Source: Wyeomyia smithii
Lineage: Eukaryota; Arthropoda; Insecta; Diptera; Culicidae
NCBI RefSeq assembly: GCF_029784165.1
Contig: NC_073696.1
Location: 185,296,998 to 185,360,997 of the forward strand
DNA: 64,000 bases
Reading direction: 5' to 3'
The notes beneath the pieces were generated by a model. It searched no databases and had not been told where the DNA came from. It saw only the letters and a list, made by a program, of their open reading frames with translations. This document shows, piece after piece, positions 1 through 11,430 of this stretch; within the stretch, counting starts at the first letter, position 1; every line of letters begins with the position of its first letter. Position numbers and translations under genes: made by a program.

Positions 1-905
1 ATTCAAAATGGTGTCTGAGGTCAATTTTTTAGCTCCATGCATCATTCTGGTTAAAGAAACTCTCATATTGGGTGGTATTTGGTCCCTTTAGGCTATTTTC
101 CAGAAACCGGAAGTCACCACCCTGGATTTTAAAATGGCATTTGGAGACAATTTCTGGCCCCTGAGCGTCATCCTGGTTTAAGAAACACCAATAATAGGTG
201 TTATTTAGTCATTTTCGGCTGTTCTACAGAAACCGGAAGTCACCATCTTAGAATTCAAAATGGTGTCTGTGGTCGATTCTAGCTCCTATGTATTATTCTG
301 GTATCGAAGCATCTCATATTGGATGGAAATCGGCCGATTGAAGAAATACCCATATTGGGTGGTATTTGGTCATTTTCGTCAGATTCCCATTCACCGGAAG
401 TCGTCATTTTACAATTCATAATGTTGTCGATTTGTAGCTTCAGTGCATCATAACTATCCCGGAAATACCCATAATGAGTGTTATTTGGTCTTTTGCCACT
501 GTTTTTTAGGAACCGGAAGTCGCCATATTGGATTTCAAAACGGCATTTGGAGACAATTTCTGGCCTCTGAGCATCATTCTGGTTAAAGAAACACCCATAT
601 TTGGTTGTTTTTGGGTCATTTTTGGCAGTTTTCCAGTCACCAAAAGTCGCCATTTTACAGCTCAAAATGTCTGAGGTCGATTTGTGGTTTCAGTCCATCA
701 TCACGATTTCGGAAATACCCATATTGGCTGTTTCTCAGAAACCGGAAGTCGCCATCTTGCATTTCAAAATGGTATTCAGAGATAATTTCTGGCCTCTGAG
801 CGTCATTCTAGTTAAAGAAACATCCATATTAGGTGGTATTTGGTCATTTTCGCCAGTTTTCCAGTCACCGGAAGTCGCCATTTTACAACTCAAAATATTG
901 TCGGA
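1..905. repeat. degenerate ~120-bp tandem repeat array
   Basis: The core ACCGGAAGTC recurs near 106, 232, 393, 512, (degenerate) 639, 740 and 867. Each copy is followed by CGCCATNTT...TTCAAAATGG, a 'ctgaggtcga' segment, 'catcattctggttaaagaaac' and 'catattgggtggtatttggtcattttc'. Units are about 100-160 bp and diverged by substitutions and small indels. The array runs off the left edge. Short open frames in both strands here are by-products of the repeat. No gene is supported. Confidence 0.9.
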
Positions 906-1743
906 GGTCGACAGACGTACAAACCGTGGAACACCACCCATGGATTGCCTCATACATAGGCGAACTTTATTGTTATAAAATATTCGGCCGAATCCATTTC
1001 ACAATAATATGTGCATTTTTTTCAGTATACCCATTAGGGTAATATTATTGTCAAAAGTTACTCTTTTCGCATGTCGTGTAGAACAAAATCAGTAGTGGCG
1101 CACCTAGCGGTCGAAAAGGTGACTAACGCTTCTGTCATTTTCAATTTGTCCTCATTTTCACGTAAGTGAACTATATTGGTATTTAAGATATTTGGTGACG
1201 CTGTTAATTTCCACTTTAAATTGAAAATCATTTTCTTCCTTTGCTAGCCCTACATCTGTCAAAATCAAAGCATGAGGGATCGAGCAGTTTTCATTTGATT
1301 TAAAAAGTGCACGAAAACGAACTAATGTTTTTAAATAAGGTAAAAGTGGGTATGTGGGTATGAGTGTAAATAAGGGTAAAAGTGTCACTATAACCTGATA
1401 ATTGTCAATTGAAAATGACTTTGTTTGTCTGCTTGCCTCCATACCGGAGTCATTTTCTATTCGGCAAACTTCGCCACAACATAATATTAAAATCCTATAA
1501 ATTCTGTAATTATTTTCAGACTTTCAATTCATTTAATTCATCTATATAAATTAAGCTGACTGGAATTTAATAATCTTTTTATGTTTTATTAATTGAAAAA
1601 AGGAGCAAAGAAAGCTATGAATAAATATTTAAATGAATAAATATTTTATTAAATTAATAAATAATATATTATAATACATTAACCTTGCAAATGCAACACT
1701 AAAAGAATTACACTGAAAATTATAATATTAAAATTATACTAAA
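906..1743. other. no recognisable feature
   Basis: AT-rich sequence with simple G/T-rich stretches near 1340-1390. No coding region, RNA gene or terminal inverted repeat was recognised. Confidence 0.6.
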
Positions 1744-1887
1744 TTATATGTTTTGATATTCAGTGTGCAATATAACATTGAGAAAAATCCGATATTTATT
1801 TCCATTGCGTTTGCACCTTTCACAGTGGAAACAGCAGCACTTTTTGCCCACACATTCATGCGTACAAGCTTTTATGCAAGTCATCAT
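1744..1887 (-). CDS. small cysteine-rich ORF, unrecognised
   Basis: A 47-codon minus-strand frame starts with two consecutive ATGs (1887) and ends at TAA (1744-1746). It has eight cysteines within residues 4-25, spaced C-x3-C-x3-C-x4-CCC-x2-C-x2-C, and a lysine/arginine-rich stretch follows. No signal peptide precedes the cysteines in this frame. An in-frame TGA lies four codons upstream, so if real it would have to be a short intracellular peptide, a 3' exon joined to an upstream exon, or a relic of a cysteine-rich protein end. I do not recognise a family. Chance is a serious alternative for so short a frame. Confidence 0.2.
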   Translation of the reverse strand: MMTCIKACTHECVGKKCCCFHCERCKRNGNKYRIFLNVILHTEYQNI

Positions 1888-2504
1888 GAACCTTCATTTT
1901 ACCATGGTCTTCTACTTGTTATTTCCAATGTATGAAGTAGAATTTTGGAAGTGTTACTTGTTAACATCACTTTTCAACTGTCTCCTGCTTGTACACTGTA
2001 CTATGCTTAGCAGCAGCAGTTCAATGCTCACTTTCACTATCACATGTGATTGAAATTTGTTAAAAAATAATTAAAAAACAGTTATTTACTTAAAAATGAT
2101 CTTCACTACTTTTTGCAACAAAAGCGTTGAAAAATAGTGAAGAAACATATTTCCAATAACAATGATAGAATAGCTGACTGATGAAGAAACATTCTTAGAG
2201 CTAAATTTGAGGATAAGATGCGAAGTGTGACGTAGTATTTGTCAAGTGAGTTGTGATTTGAAGTTTTCGGTCTTGAGCAACGCCCGGAACGTTCTCATAA
2301 TTTCAACCCTTATTCATATCTTGGGCATTGAGGATTCTCGGATCTTTAGGTTTGTTTTTATAATCTCGGTTATAGTTCTATATGGTTTTGTGTTCAACGA
2401 TGCAAACATAATTATCCTGTAAATCATATCTCGGTGCAAACATATTATGTAAATCATATCTCTAATGTATTTTCTGAAAATAGTAAAATTGATTGACTTA
2501 TATA
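1888..2504. other. no recognisable feature
   Basis: AT-rich spacer. No coding homology, RNA gene or inverted repeat was recognised. It ends in the TATA that flanks the MITE at 2505. Confidence 0.55.
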
Positions 2505-3121
2505 CTGCCGGTACCCGCATAACTGTCCCATACTGATTTTGGTCACTTTTGAGTTATCATCGGGAATCGACTTAACTGTTATCATATTTTCTGGAAAAAA
2601 TTAAAATTGATACTTTTGTATGGAAAAACATGGAAAAAATACCAAGCTGTTTTTGTCCCATATTGAAAGTACCCGCATTACAGTCTCACTGCATGGTGGT
2701 GCAAACTGCAAACATATAATTTTGCTCCAGATTAGTGTATATCGGATTATTTTAGGCATATAGAAGTATGTCATTTAATCAACTAGACTAGTGATGTTTT
2801 TCTGTAGTACAATCTACGTTGCCAATGATACTGCCGGTTGCTGGTTGAATTTATATGTGATGGGACAAAATATGCGAGTACTTTCGCAATGTACCCGCAT
2901 ATTTTGTCCCATTTTGTCTTTTTTTTCAAGTTATATAACGTAAAACCAGTTCCATCCATGGTTTTTTGTTCTCAACGATAAACTTGTGCTGCAATGAAAC
3001 CGTTATGGTCGCTGGTTCTGGATGTAATTGCTGGAAATTCGAAAATTCACGGATAATATTAAATCGCCGTTTTCTCAACATGTTGTTTTTCATTATGGGA
3101 CAGTTATCCGGGTACCTGCAG
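2505..3121. mobile_element. MITE, CTGCCGGTACCC termini, TATA flanks
   Basis: The left end (from 2505) and the reverse complement of the right end (to 3121) match at 26 of 28 positions: CTGCCGGTACCCGCATAACT... against CTGCAGGTACCCGGATAACT... Both ends are bordered by TATA (2501-2504 and 3122-3125), read as a 4-bp target duplication or as TA plus symmetrical sequence. There is no coding capacity. The motif 'gtacccgcat' recurs inside near 2668 and 2891, and a hairpin lies at 2861-2911. The terminal CTGC(C)G and flanks resemble the MITEs at 30544 and 63637. Confidence 0.85.
2861..2911. repeat. internal hairpin of the MITE
   Basis: The left arm, TGGGACAAAATATGCGAGTAC (2861-2881), pairs with the right arm 2891-2911 with one mismatch across a 9-nt loop. 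It lies inside the MITE at 2505-3121 and repeats its GTACCCGCAT and TGTCCCA words. It is probably a remnant of a second, nested end rather than a regulatory hairpin. Confidence 0.75.
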
Positions 3122-3125
3122 TATA

Positions 3126-5989
3126 AGAGTTATACAAAAAATGTCTAAATAAGCCAACTCCGTCGATGAATTCCAGTTTTCTGACGACCGATGATGGCAA
3201 CAAGCCGCGAATAATAACTTATTCTACACACAAAGCCTTGCTAACCTGTTGGGTTCGTTGAGTGATGTTGTTTCATTTGATACGCACCATGTTTCCGTAA
3301 TTAATCATCCATAAAATATCTCGTGCTCAGTTGTTTTCTTGTTTCTGTACAATGTTTTGACACCCTATCTTTAAGAGTTTTTTTCCATTTTGCGCCCAAT
3401 CGACTCGCATAAAAGTTTTTGATGGACATCTTGAAAGAGGTACCATGGAATAAGATAAGGTTAATAACTTTTTACATTGTTTTGGATATAAGTTTGGATT
3501 GATTGTGCCAATTATGTTTAAAAAGAATACTATTACGTGTCCAAGAAACCCCAATGGCTATGAGTGAAACTTCTAACGTTTACTTTGATAAATAAATCCG
3601 AGGATTGCTTCCGAATTGTCCTTTAAATAAATCAGGGTGAAGTCACTCATGAAATTCATGCATTGTGTAGGAAATGCGCTATTATTCGATGTGCATAGCA
3701 AATGATCATTTTTGCATTAAACTATTCCGTAATGTTCGCAAGGAATTTACTAATTTTACTCCCATTTGAACATTGATTGAAATATTTCGTAGTTCACCTG
3801 TGTTTTCGACTCGTGACGGAAACCTACAAATATTATAACTTAGTCCATGCATTTTTGTATAATATATAATGTTTCGTTGAGCTTGTCAAACATAAATATT
3901 TGAGTTAGAATGTTTTATTAGCATATTTGTGTACGCCAAGTTATGAGATATGATTCTTCGTACAATTCTAGCTTGAAAGTTTCTTGTTACATACTGCTGA
4001 ATATTTTAAGCAGATGAGAAAATCCTTCGAGACCAAAGTTGTTTTCAATTTAATTTAGAATGACAACCATTTCTACCGCAAAAACTTCTCACGTTAAGAA
4101 GTTTCATTAGATTGAACTCTCCTGCTAATTGCAAAATGTTAGAAAAGTTTTCCGTAGCGTTGCCACTCTGCGGTATCCTGATTAATTTTCAAAGCATCGA
4201 TTTTTATCGACTGTGTTTGTTCTCTAGGCTAAGAGCACAATTTTAACGAAACAAGAAAACTGTTTAACATTCTTAACCGATCTAAAGGTGAGGCTGCAAG
4301 CTACGGGACAGACACGACTGCTTTATGCGGTTCTTGATTGGGTTTAATTTCATTAGGATTGCTACAGTTTTTGCTCAAAAAGATCAAGTTCACACGGTAC
4401 AATAGATAGTAATATTAAATTTTAGGTATTTTTCGAAGCAATACGATTCCTTGTGGTTTCGTCAGTTATCAAATCCGTTTGAAACGTAATTGCAACAGAA
4501 TTAACTCCACTTATCCAGTATCACTGCATTGAAAAGCAGATGTGGCGCTTTTTAAAGCCAATTCAAACGCCTCAAGAGGACTCCAGCTGCATTCAGTCTA
4601 TTTATAGATTTTTCTTGGTAATCCTGCAAATTAATAAATGCGTTGTACAGTGTTTGATGTGAGCCTCAAGGTATTCCTGATCTAGCCTGTGAGGACGAAA
4701 GAAGAAACCAAGAATGGAAATTATTTCATTGCTTGAAGGCTCTTTTCCTTACACCGACAGGCATACGACGTATACCAGCAGGACAGTTGATGTCACACTC
4801 TGTCGCACTGAAATGCGTAGTACCTACATCCCTATAAAGAATGTATTATCCTTCAGGCTAAACACTTGTTTCATTTGGTGAAGAAATGAAAGCGTGTAGC
4901 AACGAGGCGACTCGGATGAGATGATATTCGTGTGCTGTCAAACGGACAAACTTGACACCAACAAGATACTTCATTATATTTTCTCAATGTTGAAACGTTA
5001 AGTTGACACAAACAATACTTTGTATACATTGTTTCTAATGAAAACATGAAATGAACGAACTGTACTGTTTTGAATCCAGATAAAACTTAACTTACATGTT
5101 GATTTGTTGGTTAGTTTTTCAATAATACTGATTTTTGCCTTAACAGTGATAAATTGTCAATTTTTTGTGGATAAACAGTTATTGAAAAATTGCAAATCCA
5201 ATTAACAGTGAATGTTGTATCGGTTGACTTTGTAGCATAATATAAAGATACTTGTTTATCAATGCAATTTGAGAAAAAAGCATACTTTAGTGATGATTAG
5301 ATTGTTTTCAAAATATTGCCTTTTTATCAAATGAAACTACCAAAAAAAAAAAAAATAATAATCGACAAAAAAAATCAACCATAATTTTCTTGGCAAACCT
5401 TTCAGGTAAGCCCCAATCTTTAATATTGGTATAACTATTGTTTCGGATAGCCTCACATGCTTTTCGCGATATTTTTTTGTCAGGGGAATAGTTAGAATTA
5501 CGTTGTTCGACATATGCTGAGCATACCATGAAACCGGGATTTCAACCCTCAGCCCTTTCTTGTGTTGTTCACATGATTCACGAACTTTTTAACGATTCAC
5601 CATAACATTAGTTCTCCATTTGATTGAGATCAGAAGACTGGGTCACTGTATAACATTAATTTTGTTATCTCCGAACCACTTCTCAACTAATCGGACAGTC
5701 ATTATCTTGCGAGCACCGTTATTCCAATGAAATTTTGATATATAATAGTGTTGATATGTCACCATTTGTGGCAGAACACACAATATTAATTCTGAATAGA
5801 TATTAGTACATAAATAAATCATTACAAACATTCCCCCCTATTAAAAAAAAATCAATGAAATTTTGCATATCGCATGTAGAAGCATTGCAGTTCCCGGGAC
5901 TTCCACTGTCGACTTTATCCAGAGTGTCGATCGTACCAGAAGAAACATCCCTAGGCCATGATGTTGTTTGCTTTATGTTTGAATGTTTT
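3126..5989. other. no recognisable feature
   Basis: Non-repetitive-looking AT-rich sequence with scattered short frames of at most 75 codons and no family match. An A-run lies at 5342-5356. It could contain unrecognised regulatory or untranslated sequence of a neighbouring gene. Confidence 0.5.
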
Positions 5990-6375
5990 ATTGTGTTCTG
6001 TGTACATTGGTACGAGAGTTCAAAATCGTGAATATGTACATACTCTATAAATGCTGGTTTCATTGACATACTATCTCCAGAAGATTTTTGGTATAGAAAA
6101 AACCTCAAATAAAGACAACAAGCTTTAGTTTGTATTTCCGCCGCTAGTGTCGTTGCAAAATCTAACCTTTCAGTCTTTTAAGAAATGAAGTTGATAATAT
6201 TGTCGACTTTGCTGGAGACTTTTCTTCTCTAACTGCTCTTGTTTTAGAGTTACATCTTTCGTATCAGATTAGTACTTAACATTAGGTTTTTTTTGAATAT
6301 CTAAAAAACTGTAGTATTTGAAGGCAACAACGTTCAACATATAATTGCACATCAAATACTACAAGGTATACAGCC
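5990..6375 (-). repeat. dispersed repeat copy, inverted relative to copy A
   Basis: The reverse complement aligns through most of its length with the sequence on both sides of the element at 7584-12606. Shared words include TGTTGCCTTNNAATACTACAG, TTAGATTTTGCA (present here as its complement near 6159-6170), 'ctagtggcg'-like, 'tcaatgaaaccagnatttata' and ACAATATTATC. It is non-coding. It forms the left arm of a roughly 300-bp inverted repeat with copy A, and a second direct copy lies at 12815-13080. Confidence 0.75.
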
Positions 6376-7344
6376 TTAGGGTTGTATGAAATGGTGACGT
6401 GGGATTAAATACTGTAATTACTGTAATAACAGACACAATACCTTCGTTCGTTCAGTGATTTACGTATTTTAATTACCCTCCCTTCATTTTTTTCAGAAAT
6501 ATATTTAATTTCACTCGAAAGAACTTCATTTACACTTGGTGATGTTGTGCCTGTAGTGTTTTATTTGTGCAAATAACATTTAACAATTACAACGAAGTTA
6601 AAATTCATTTTTTTATTTCACAAGTTTGTTACATTTGCCAACAATACAGTATTTTTAGAAACTTACTCTTTCGATATTATGTCGGTCACGATAATTTGGT
6701 GAATATCAAAGATAAAAAAATAAATAAAAATAACTAAAACGAGACATCAAATTAGTCTAGGTTCATGGAAGCAAATGTAAATTGATCTATTGGGACGTGG
6801 AAACTCTGTTAATTCTTTTTTGGTTATTTTTTTTTAATATCACAGGGAATGGTTGGTGTCTATTCATATCGTCTGTGCTAGGAATGCTCGCATGTGATTG
6901 GTTCATTGTTCGCGTAAATTTGTCCTTGACACTTTTCACCGATTTTTGCTGGTTTGCAATGAAAAAATAATGATAACTTGCGTATTGCAAAATTGTTCAA
7001 TATTTTATCCATCCACTAACATAATGGTTATTGTTATCCATCATGTGGTTGTGCTGTTTTTATCGTTTGAAATCTGACGCAACATTTGCCAGTTTCATTT
7101 CCAATTTTACAGAATGCATACCAGTATAGAAAACAAAGACGTAGTCCTACGTTAAAAGGCACACAACTTTATAAAAGACACAGACAACAAATATAATTTT
7201 TTGTACATCCTTAGATCATATTTAAGCAAATATTAACAGAAAAAACCTGCATAGAGTTATTTACTAACACAATCACTCTACGAAATTTATTTCCTTCCAG
7301 TATCTTCATAGTCTTATAAGCAATTCAAAAAGACTTATTTTATT
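6376..7344. other. spacer between inverted repeat arms
   Basis: AT-rich sequence between the inverted copies, with no recognised gene. 'gacgtagtcctacgtt' near 7139 is a short near-palindrome. This may be the loop of a large foldback element or simply sequence between two independent insertions. Confidence 0.5.
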
Positions 7345-7583
7345 TATTTTTTTGTCAATCTGTGTAGAAGCTGTCTTTTTTGTGTCTTCTACAAAGTTGT
7401 GTATTTGGACGACATACAAACATAAACATCACCGATCCACAGTATTTGTTGCCTTTTGAATACTACAGTTTTTTTTTAAATATTGAAAAAAAACCTTTTT
7501 TTAGAGACTAGTCTAATATAAAATGTCATATCTCCAAAACAAGATGAGTTGGAAAAAATTTGTCTGCGACAAAGTTTTTAGTG
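7345..7583 (+). repeat. dispersed repeat copy A, left part
   Basis: This part contains CTGTGTAGAAGCTGTCTTTT, 'tgttgccttttgaatactacag' and 'gacaaagtttttag'. It is the left half of the repeat whose right half starts at 12609 ('aacaatattatctaaaact'). The uninterrupted order is seen in the inverted copy at 5990-6375. The sequence is non-coding. Confidence 0.75.
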
Positions 7584-7699
7584 CAGTCATACCTCGATAT
7601 AAGGCAACCTCGATATAACGTAACTTTTACCTCGATATAACGTAACTTTGGAAATGTATTAAAATTGAAAATAAATGATACAGCAACTGTTTTCGGGGT

Positions 7700-8196
7700 A
7701 TAAATTGCTTCAAAAATGTGTTTGTAGTAAGTTTTAAAATTAATGAAACTAATGCGAAAATTGTCCTGAATGGGCATAAAAAAGGTTTAAAAATACTAAT
7801 AGGTGATGGAAAATAGGTTTTCACGCATCCTTCAGTAACAATTCACAGTCTTGCCATCAATTAGAAAAACAATTTTTTCTGCTTGTTGGAATTTTCTCTA
7901 AATGGGCATAGAAAAGGTTAAAAAATACTGACAGGTGATGGGAAATAGGTTTTCGCGCACCTTTGAGTAATCGTCATCAGTCTTGCATCAATTAAAAAAT
8001 TTTTTTTTTGCTTGTTGAAAATTTTTCTAAATGGGCATAAGAATGGTTTAAAATTTCTGATAGGTGATTGGAAATAGGTTTCCACGCATCTTTGAGTAAC
8101 CTGTGTATCAATTGAAAACAATTTTTTTTTTGCTTCTGAAAATATTTCTAAATGGGCATAAGAAAGGTTTAAAAATACTGATAGGTGCTGGAAAAT
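7700..8196. repeat. tandem ~120-bp units inside the DNA element
   Basis: Four copies of 'aaatgggcataagaaaggtttaaaaat', 'actgataggtgatggaaaataggtttt', 'cgcgca..tttgagtaa' and 'gcatcaatt..ttttttttgctt' follow each other. A further partial unit ('gcataaatttaaaaatttttttttgctt') reappears at about 12508-12537, next to the right terminal repeat. Finding the unit on both sides shows that the intervening LINE is an insertion. Confidence 0.85.
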
Positions 8197-8197
8197 C

Positions 8198-9870
8198 TCT
8201 CATCATCTCTCAAGAGATTCCATTGAAGAGAAAACGACGCCACGCTAACACTAAACATCCAGTCTGGTTTAACAAACAAATAAAAAATTTAAAAAACCGC
8301 AAACAAAAAGCCCACAAAATTTTCAAAAAACACAATAGCAGTGAAAATCTAGCAATTTACTTGGAAATATGTGATCAACTGAACTTTGCAATCAGTGATG
8401 CATTTGAAGAATTCAATGCAAAAACTGAACTGGAAATTAAGTCTTGTCCAAAGAACTTCTTCAATTACGTCAAAACAAAACTAAAATCAGACAAATTTCC
8501 ATCAATAATGCAACTCGATGAACATGTTGGTGATAACTCGGAGAAAAATTGCAATCTCTTTGCAAAATTTTTCCAGGAAATCTATACCACATTTTCCGAA
8601 GAAAATCGCGACCGCGATTATTTTGCATTTTATCCAGAATATCCAAGAAACGTTGGTGTCAACCAACTTCAGGTACAGGATGTTTTGCAGGGTCTGAGTA
8701 ATTTAGACCCTTACAAAGGACCTGGACCTGACGGAATACCTTCAGCACTCATGAAAAATCTTTCGAAAGAACTTACATCTCCTTTGTTCTGGCTGTTCAA
8801 TATGTCGTTGGAAACTGGAGTCTCCCCGAATATATGGAAAAGCTCATTTTTAGTGCCTATTTTCAAATCTGGGCGTAAATCTGACATACGTGATTATCGT
8901 GGAATCGCTATTATCTCTTGCATTCCTAAACTCTTTTAAGCAATTGTCAATGAAAAGATATTTGCTCTAGTCAAAAATCGAATAACTGACAAACAACACG
9001 GCTTCTTCAAAGGCCGCTCTACATCCACAAATTTACTTGAATTCGTAGATTACTCATTGAATGCAATGAATAATGGGAACCATGTTGAAGCTCTCTATAG
9101 AGACTTTAGCAAAGCATTTGATCGTATTGACATACCGATGCTACTTTTTAAACTGCAAAAAATTGGAATTCAGTCTGGTCTCCTGAAGTGGCTTGAATCA
9201 TATTTAACAAACAGGCAACAAATAATAAAATTTAATGGAAAAAAGTCAAATCCAATTCAAGTTACTTCAGGTGTTCCCAAATGCTCCCACTTAGGACCAC
9301 TTCTTTTTATATTGTACGTAAACGACATTTCCTTCATCCTCAAAAATATTAAAGTTCTAATATATGCCGACGACATGAAGCTGTTTTTGGAAATAAAAAA
9401 TCAAGAAGACATCAATGTATTTCAGAATGAAATCCACACATTTTACATCTGGTGTAAGAAAAGCCTACTTGAAGTAAGCGTAAAAAATGCAATGTAACAT
9501 CCTTTAGCAGAAAAGTAACAACGCCCAAAATTGTAATTGCATTAGGGGATCATAATGTGAAGAAATGTGATAAAGATAGGTATTTAGGAATAATCTTCGA
9601 TTTTAAACTGAATTTCATCGACCAGTATAAAACTATCATACACAAGGCAAACAACATGTTAGGGTTTATCAAACGCTTCTGCTACAATTTTCAAGATCCG
9701 TACACTATCAAAACTTTGTATATTGCCTATGTGAGGTCAATACTGGAATACTGTAGCATTGTGTGGTCTCCTCGTCCTGGCGTACATGAAGAAAGAATAG
9801 AATTAGTACAGAAGCAATTTCTACTATATGCTCTTCGTAAGCTAGGTTGGACCGCACATCGTCTTCCCAA
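8198..9870 (+). pseudogene. LINE1 reverse transcriptase, broken
   Basis: The frame from about 8215 encodes a basic linker (KRKRRHANTKHPVWF), then 'LSNLDPYKGPGPDGIPS' and 'FKSGRKSDIRDYRGI', which are RT fingers/palm motifs. A stop at 8937-8939 interrupts 'PKLF', after which the same frame resumes with 'AIVNEK'. Motif A follows as 'YRDFSKAFDRID', then 'TSGVPKCSHLGPLLF' and the catalytic 'YADD' near 9364. A frameshift near 9490 and a third frame from 9557 continue the C-terminal region ('RYLGIIFD', 'SILEYCSIVW', 'LVQKQFLLYALRKLGW'). The known role of the family is target-primed reverse transcription. This copy cannot make the full protein. Confidence 0.9.
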
Positions 9871-9920
9871 ATATTTATTTATTTGTTCTTCGTCTTCGAA
9901 AATTTCGTACAGACTGTTAC

Positions 9921-10280
9921 TTAAACTAGATGCCTAATTCTATTGACAAAAACATCTCTACTAATACAATAGTCGAAGAGATCGTAAACAGCATTAAAAG
10001 CACGGATGCATGCACTAAATGGATTATTGAATCCATAGTTTGTCCTGTTAGCTGGGAGCCAGAGCGCATCATGGTATCGAAGAGTACGAGATGGGACGTG
10101 TATGTTAATGCTTTGGAGTAACACTGGACAATCCATACGGCTGGTGAGAATGTCAAAAACGAACGTTCGCTGTAGCTTAAGACGCCTGTCGGAGCGCGAA
10201 TCGTATAAAATGATTCTGTATTCGTTCTAACGTCAGACCATGCGAAACATGATACGGTGTCCAGATCGGAGCTGCATACT
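9921..10280 (-). pseudogene. LINE2 C-terminal region, frameshifted
   Basis: Two overlapping frames hold the remainder of ORF2. 'IQCYSKALTYTSHLVLFDTMM' in one frame corresponds to 'INIHVPSRTLRYHDALWLPANRTNYG' in the other, so an indel lies near 10090. The segment ends with 'DYCISRDVFVNRIRHLV' and a stop. A/T-rich 3' sequence follows to 9871. Confidence 0.8.
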
Positions 10281-11430
10281 CTAAAATACTACGCACCAAC
10301 GAGCATACAGTGATTTGAGAGCATTAACATCTGTGATGAATGCAGCGTGGCGACGGATAAACCCCAGTACGGTGAACGCTTTGACAGCACTTGACGCAAC
10401 ATGCTCAACGAATCTCAGCTTGCTGTCCAATATAACACCTAAGTCCCGAATAGAATCTACCCGATCAAGGATCACCGATCTTATAATTAAATTCCACGGC
10501 AGTTTGGCGACGTGTGAAGGAGATTATTTTGCATTTCTTTATGTTGACGTCCATCCCATTTTCCTCACACCACGACATGAGTTTGTCGATGTCAAACTGC
10601 AGGGCTGCACAATCCAGAACGGATGAAATTACTCGGAAGATTTTAAGGTCGTCTGCGAAAAATAGCTTTCCTGAAGACAAACGGTAAACGAGGTCGTTTA
10701 TGTACAGGATAAAGATGAGAGGTCCGAGGATGCTCCCTTGGGGTACACCAGACGTGACACCGAATGTTACAGAGACCTCATGGTCTACTTGGACAAAAGC
10801 TTTTCTTCCAGTAAGGTACGATCTCAGCCATTCAACTATCCAGCATGGGAAGCCCATGTGTAACAGTTTATCGATTATTAGTGTGTGTGGAACCACATCG
10901 AAGGCCTTCGAAAAATATACATAAATAGAATCTACTTGGCGACGGGATTCCACAGCAGGGAACAGTGTGTTGGTATATTCCATCAGACTGGTCGTAGTTG
11001 AGCGACGCGCTACAAAACCATGCTGAAACTCGCTGATTATCGGCTTAGCGGCGTTGTTCAGTAAACGGTGAATGATTGTTTCAAAGACTTTGCCCAGACA
11101 GCAAAGTAACGATATTCCACGATAGCTTTCAACTAGATTTATGCTACCTGATTTGTGGACTGGAATCATCTTGGCAGTTTTCCACATTGACGGGAACGTA
11201 CGCTCAGCGAAGGAGCGATTAAAAATTATCGTTAACGGTATTACTAGTCCGGCTGCACAAATCTTTATTATGTGTGGCGTCAATCCATAAACACCAGGAC
11301 CTTTTGATGGATCGAGGTTATTCAGTACTTCGAAAACGTCTCTGTCAGAAAAGCGGAATTCAGGAAGATGCACCTCGTGTGTTGGTGTACGCCGAAAAGT
11401 TTCCGGATTGAAGCGGGAGAGATGGTTCAA
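10281..11430 (-). pseudogene. LINE2 reverse transcriptase with altered catalytic residue
   Basis: A 321-codon open frame carries 'LNNLDPSKGPGVYGL', 'HKSGSINLVESYRGISLL', 'QHGFVARRSTTTSL', motif A 'YVYFSKAFDVVPH', 'TSGVPQGSILGPLIF' and 'LFFADDLKIFR'. In motif A the usual catalytic aspartate before FSKAFD is Tyr, and the YADD box reads FADD. The enzyme should therefore be inactive even though the frame is open. The frame shifts near 10470 and continues to 10281 ('SIRDLGVILDSKLRF'). Confidence 0.9.

Noticed and set aside
279..978. Frames of 64-128 codons in the left-edge array
   Set aside because: They are repeat-derived and present on both strands. No protein-like conservation is visible between units.
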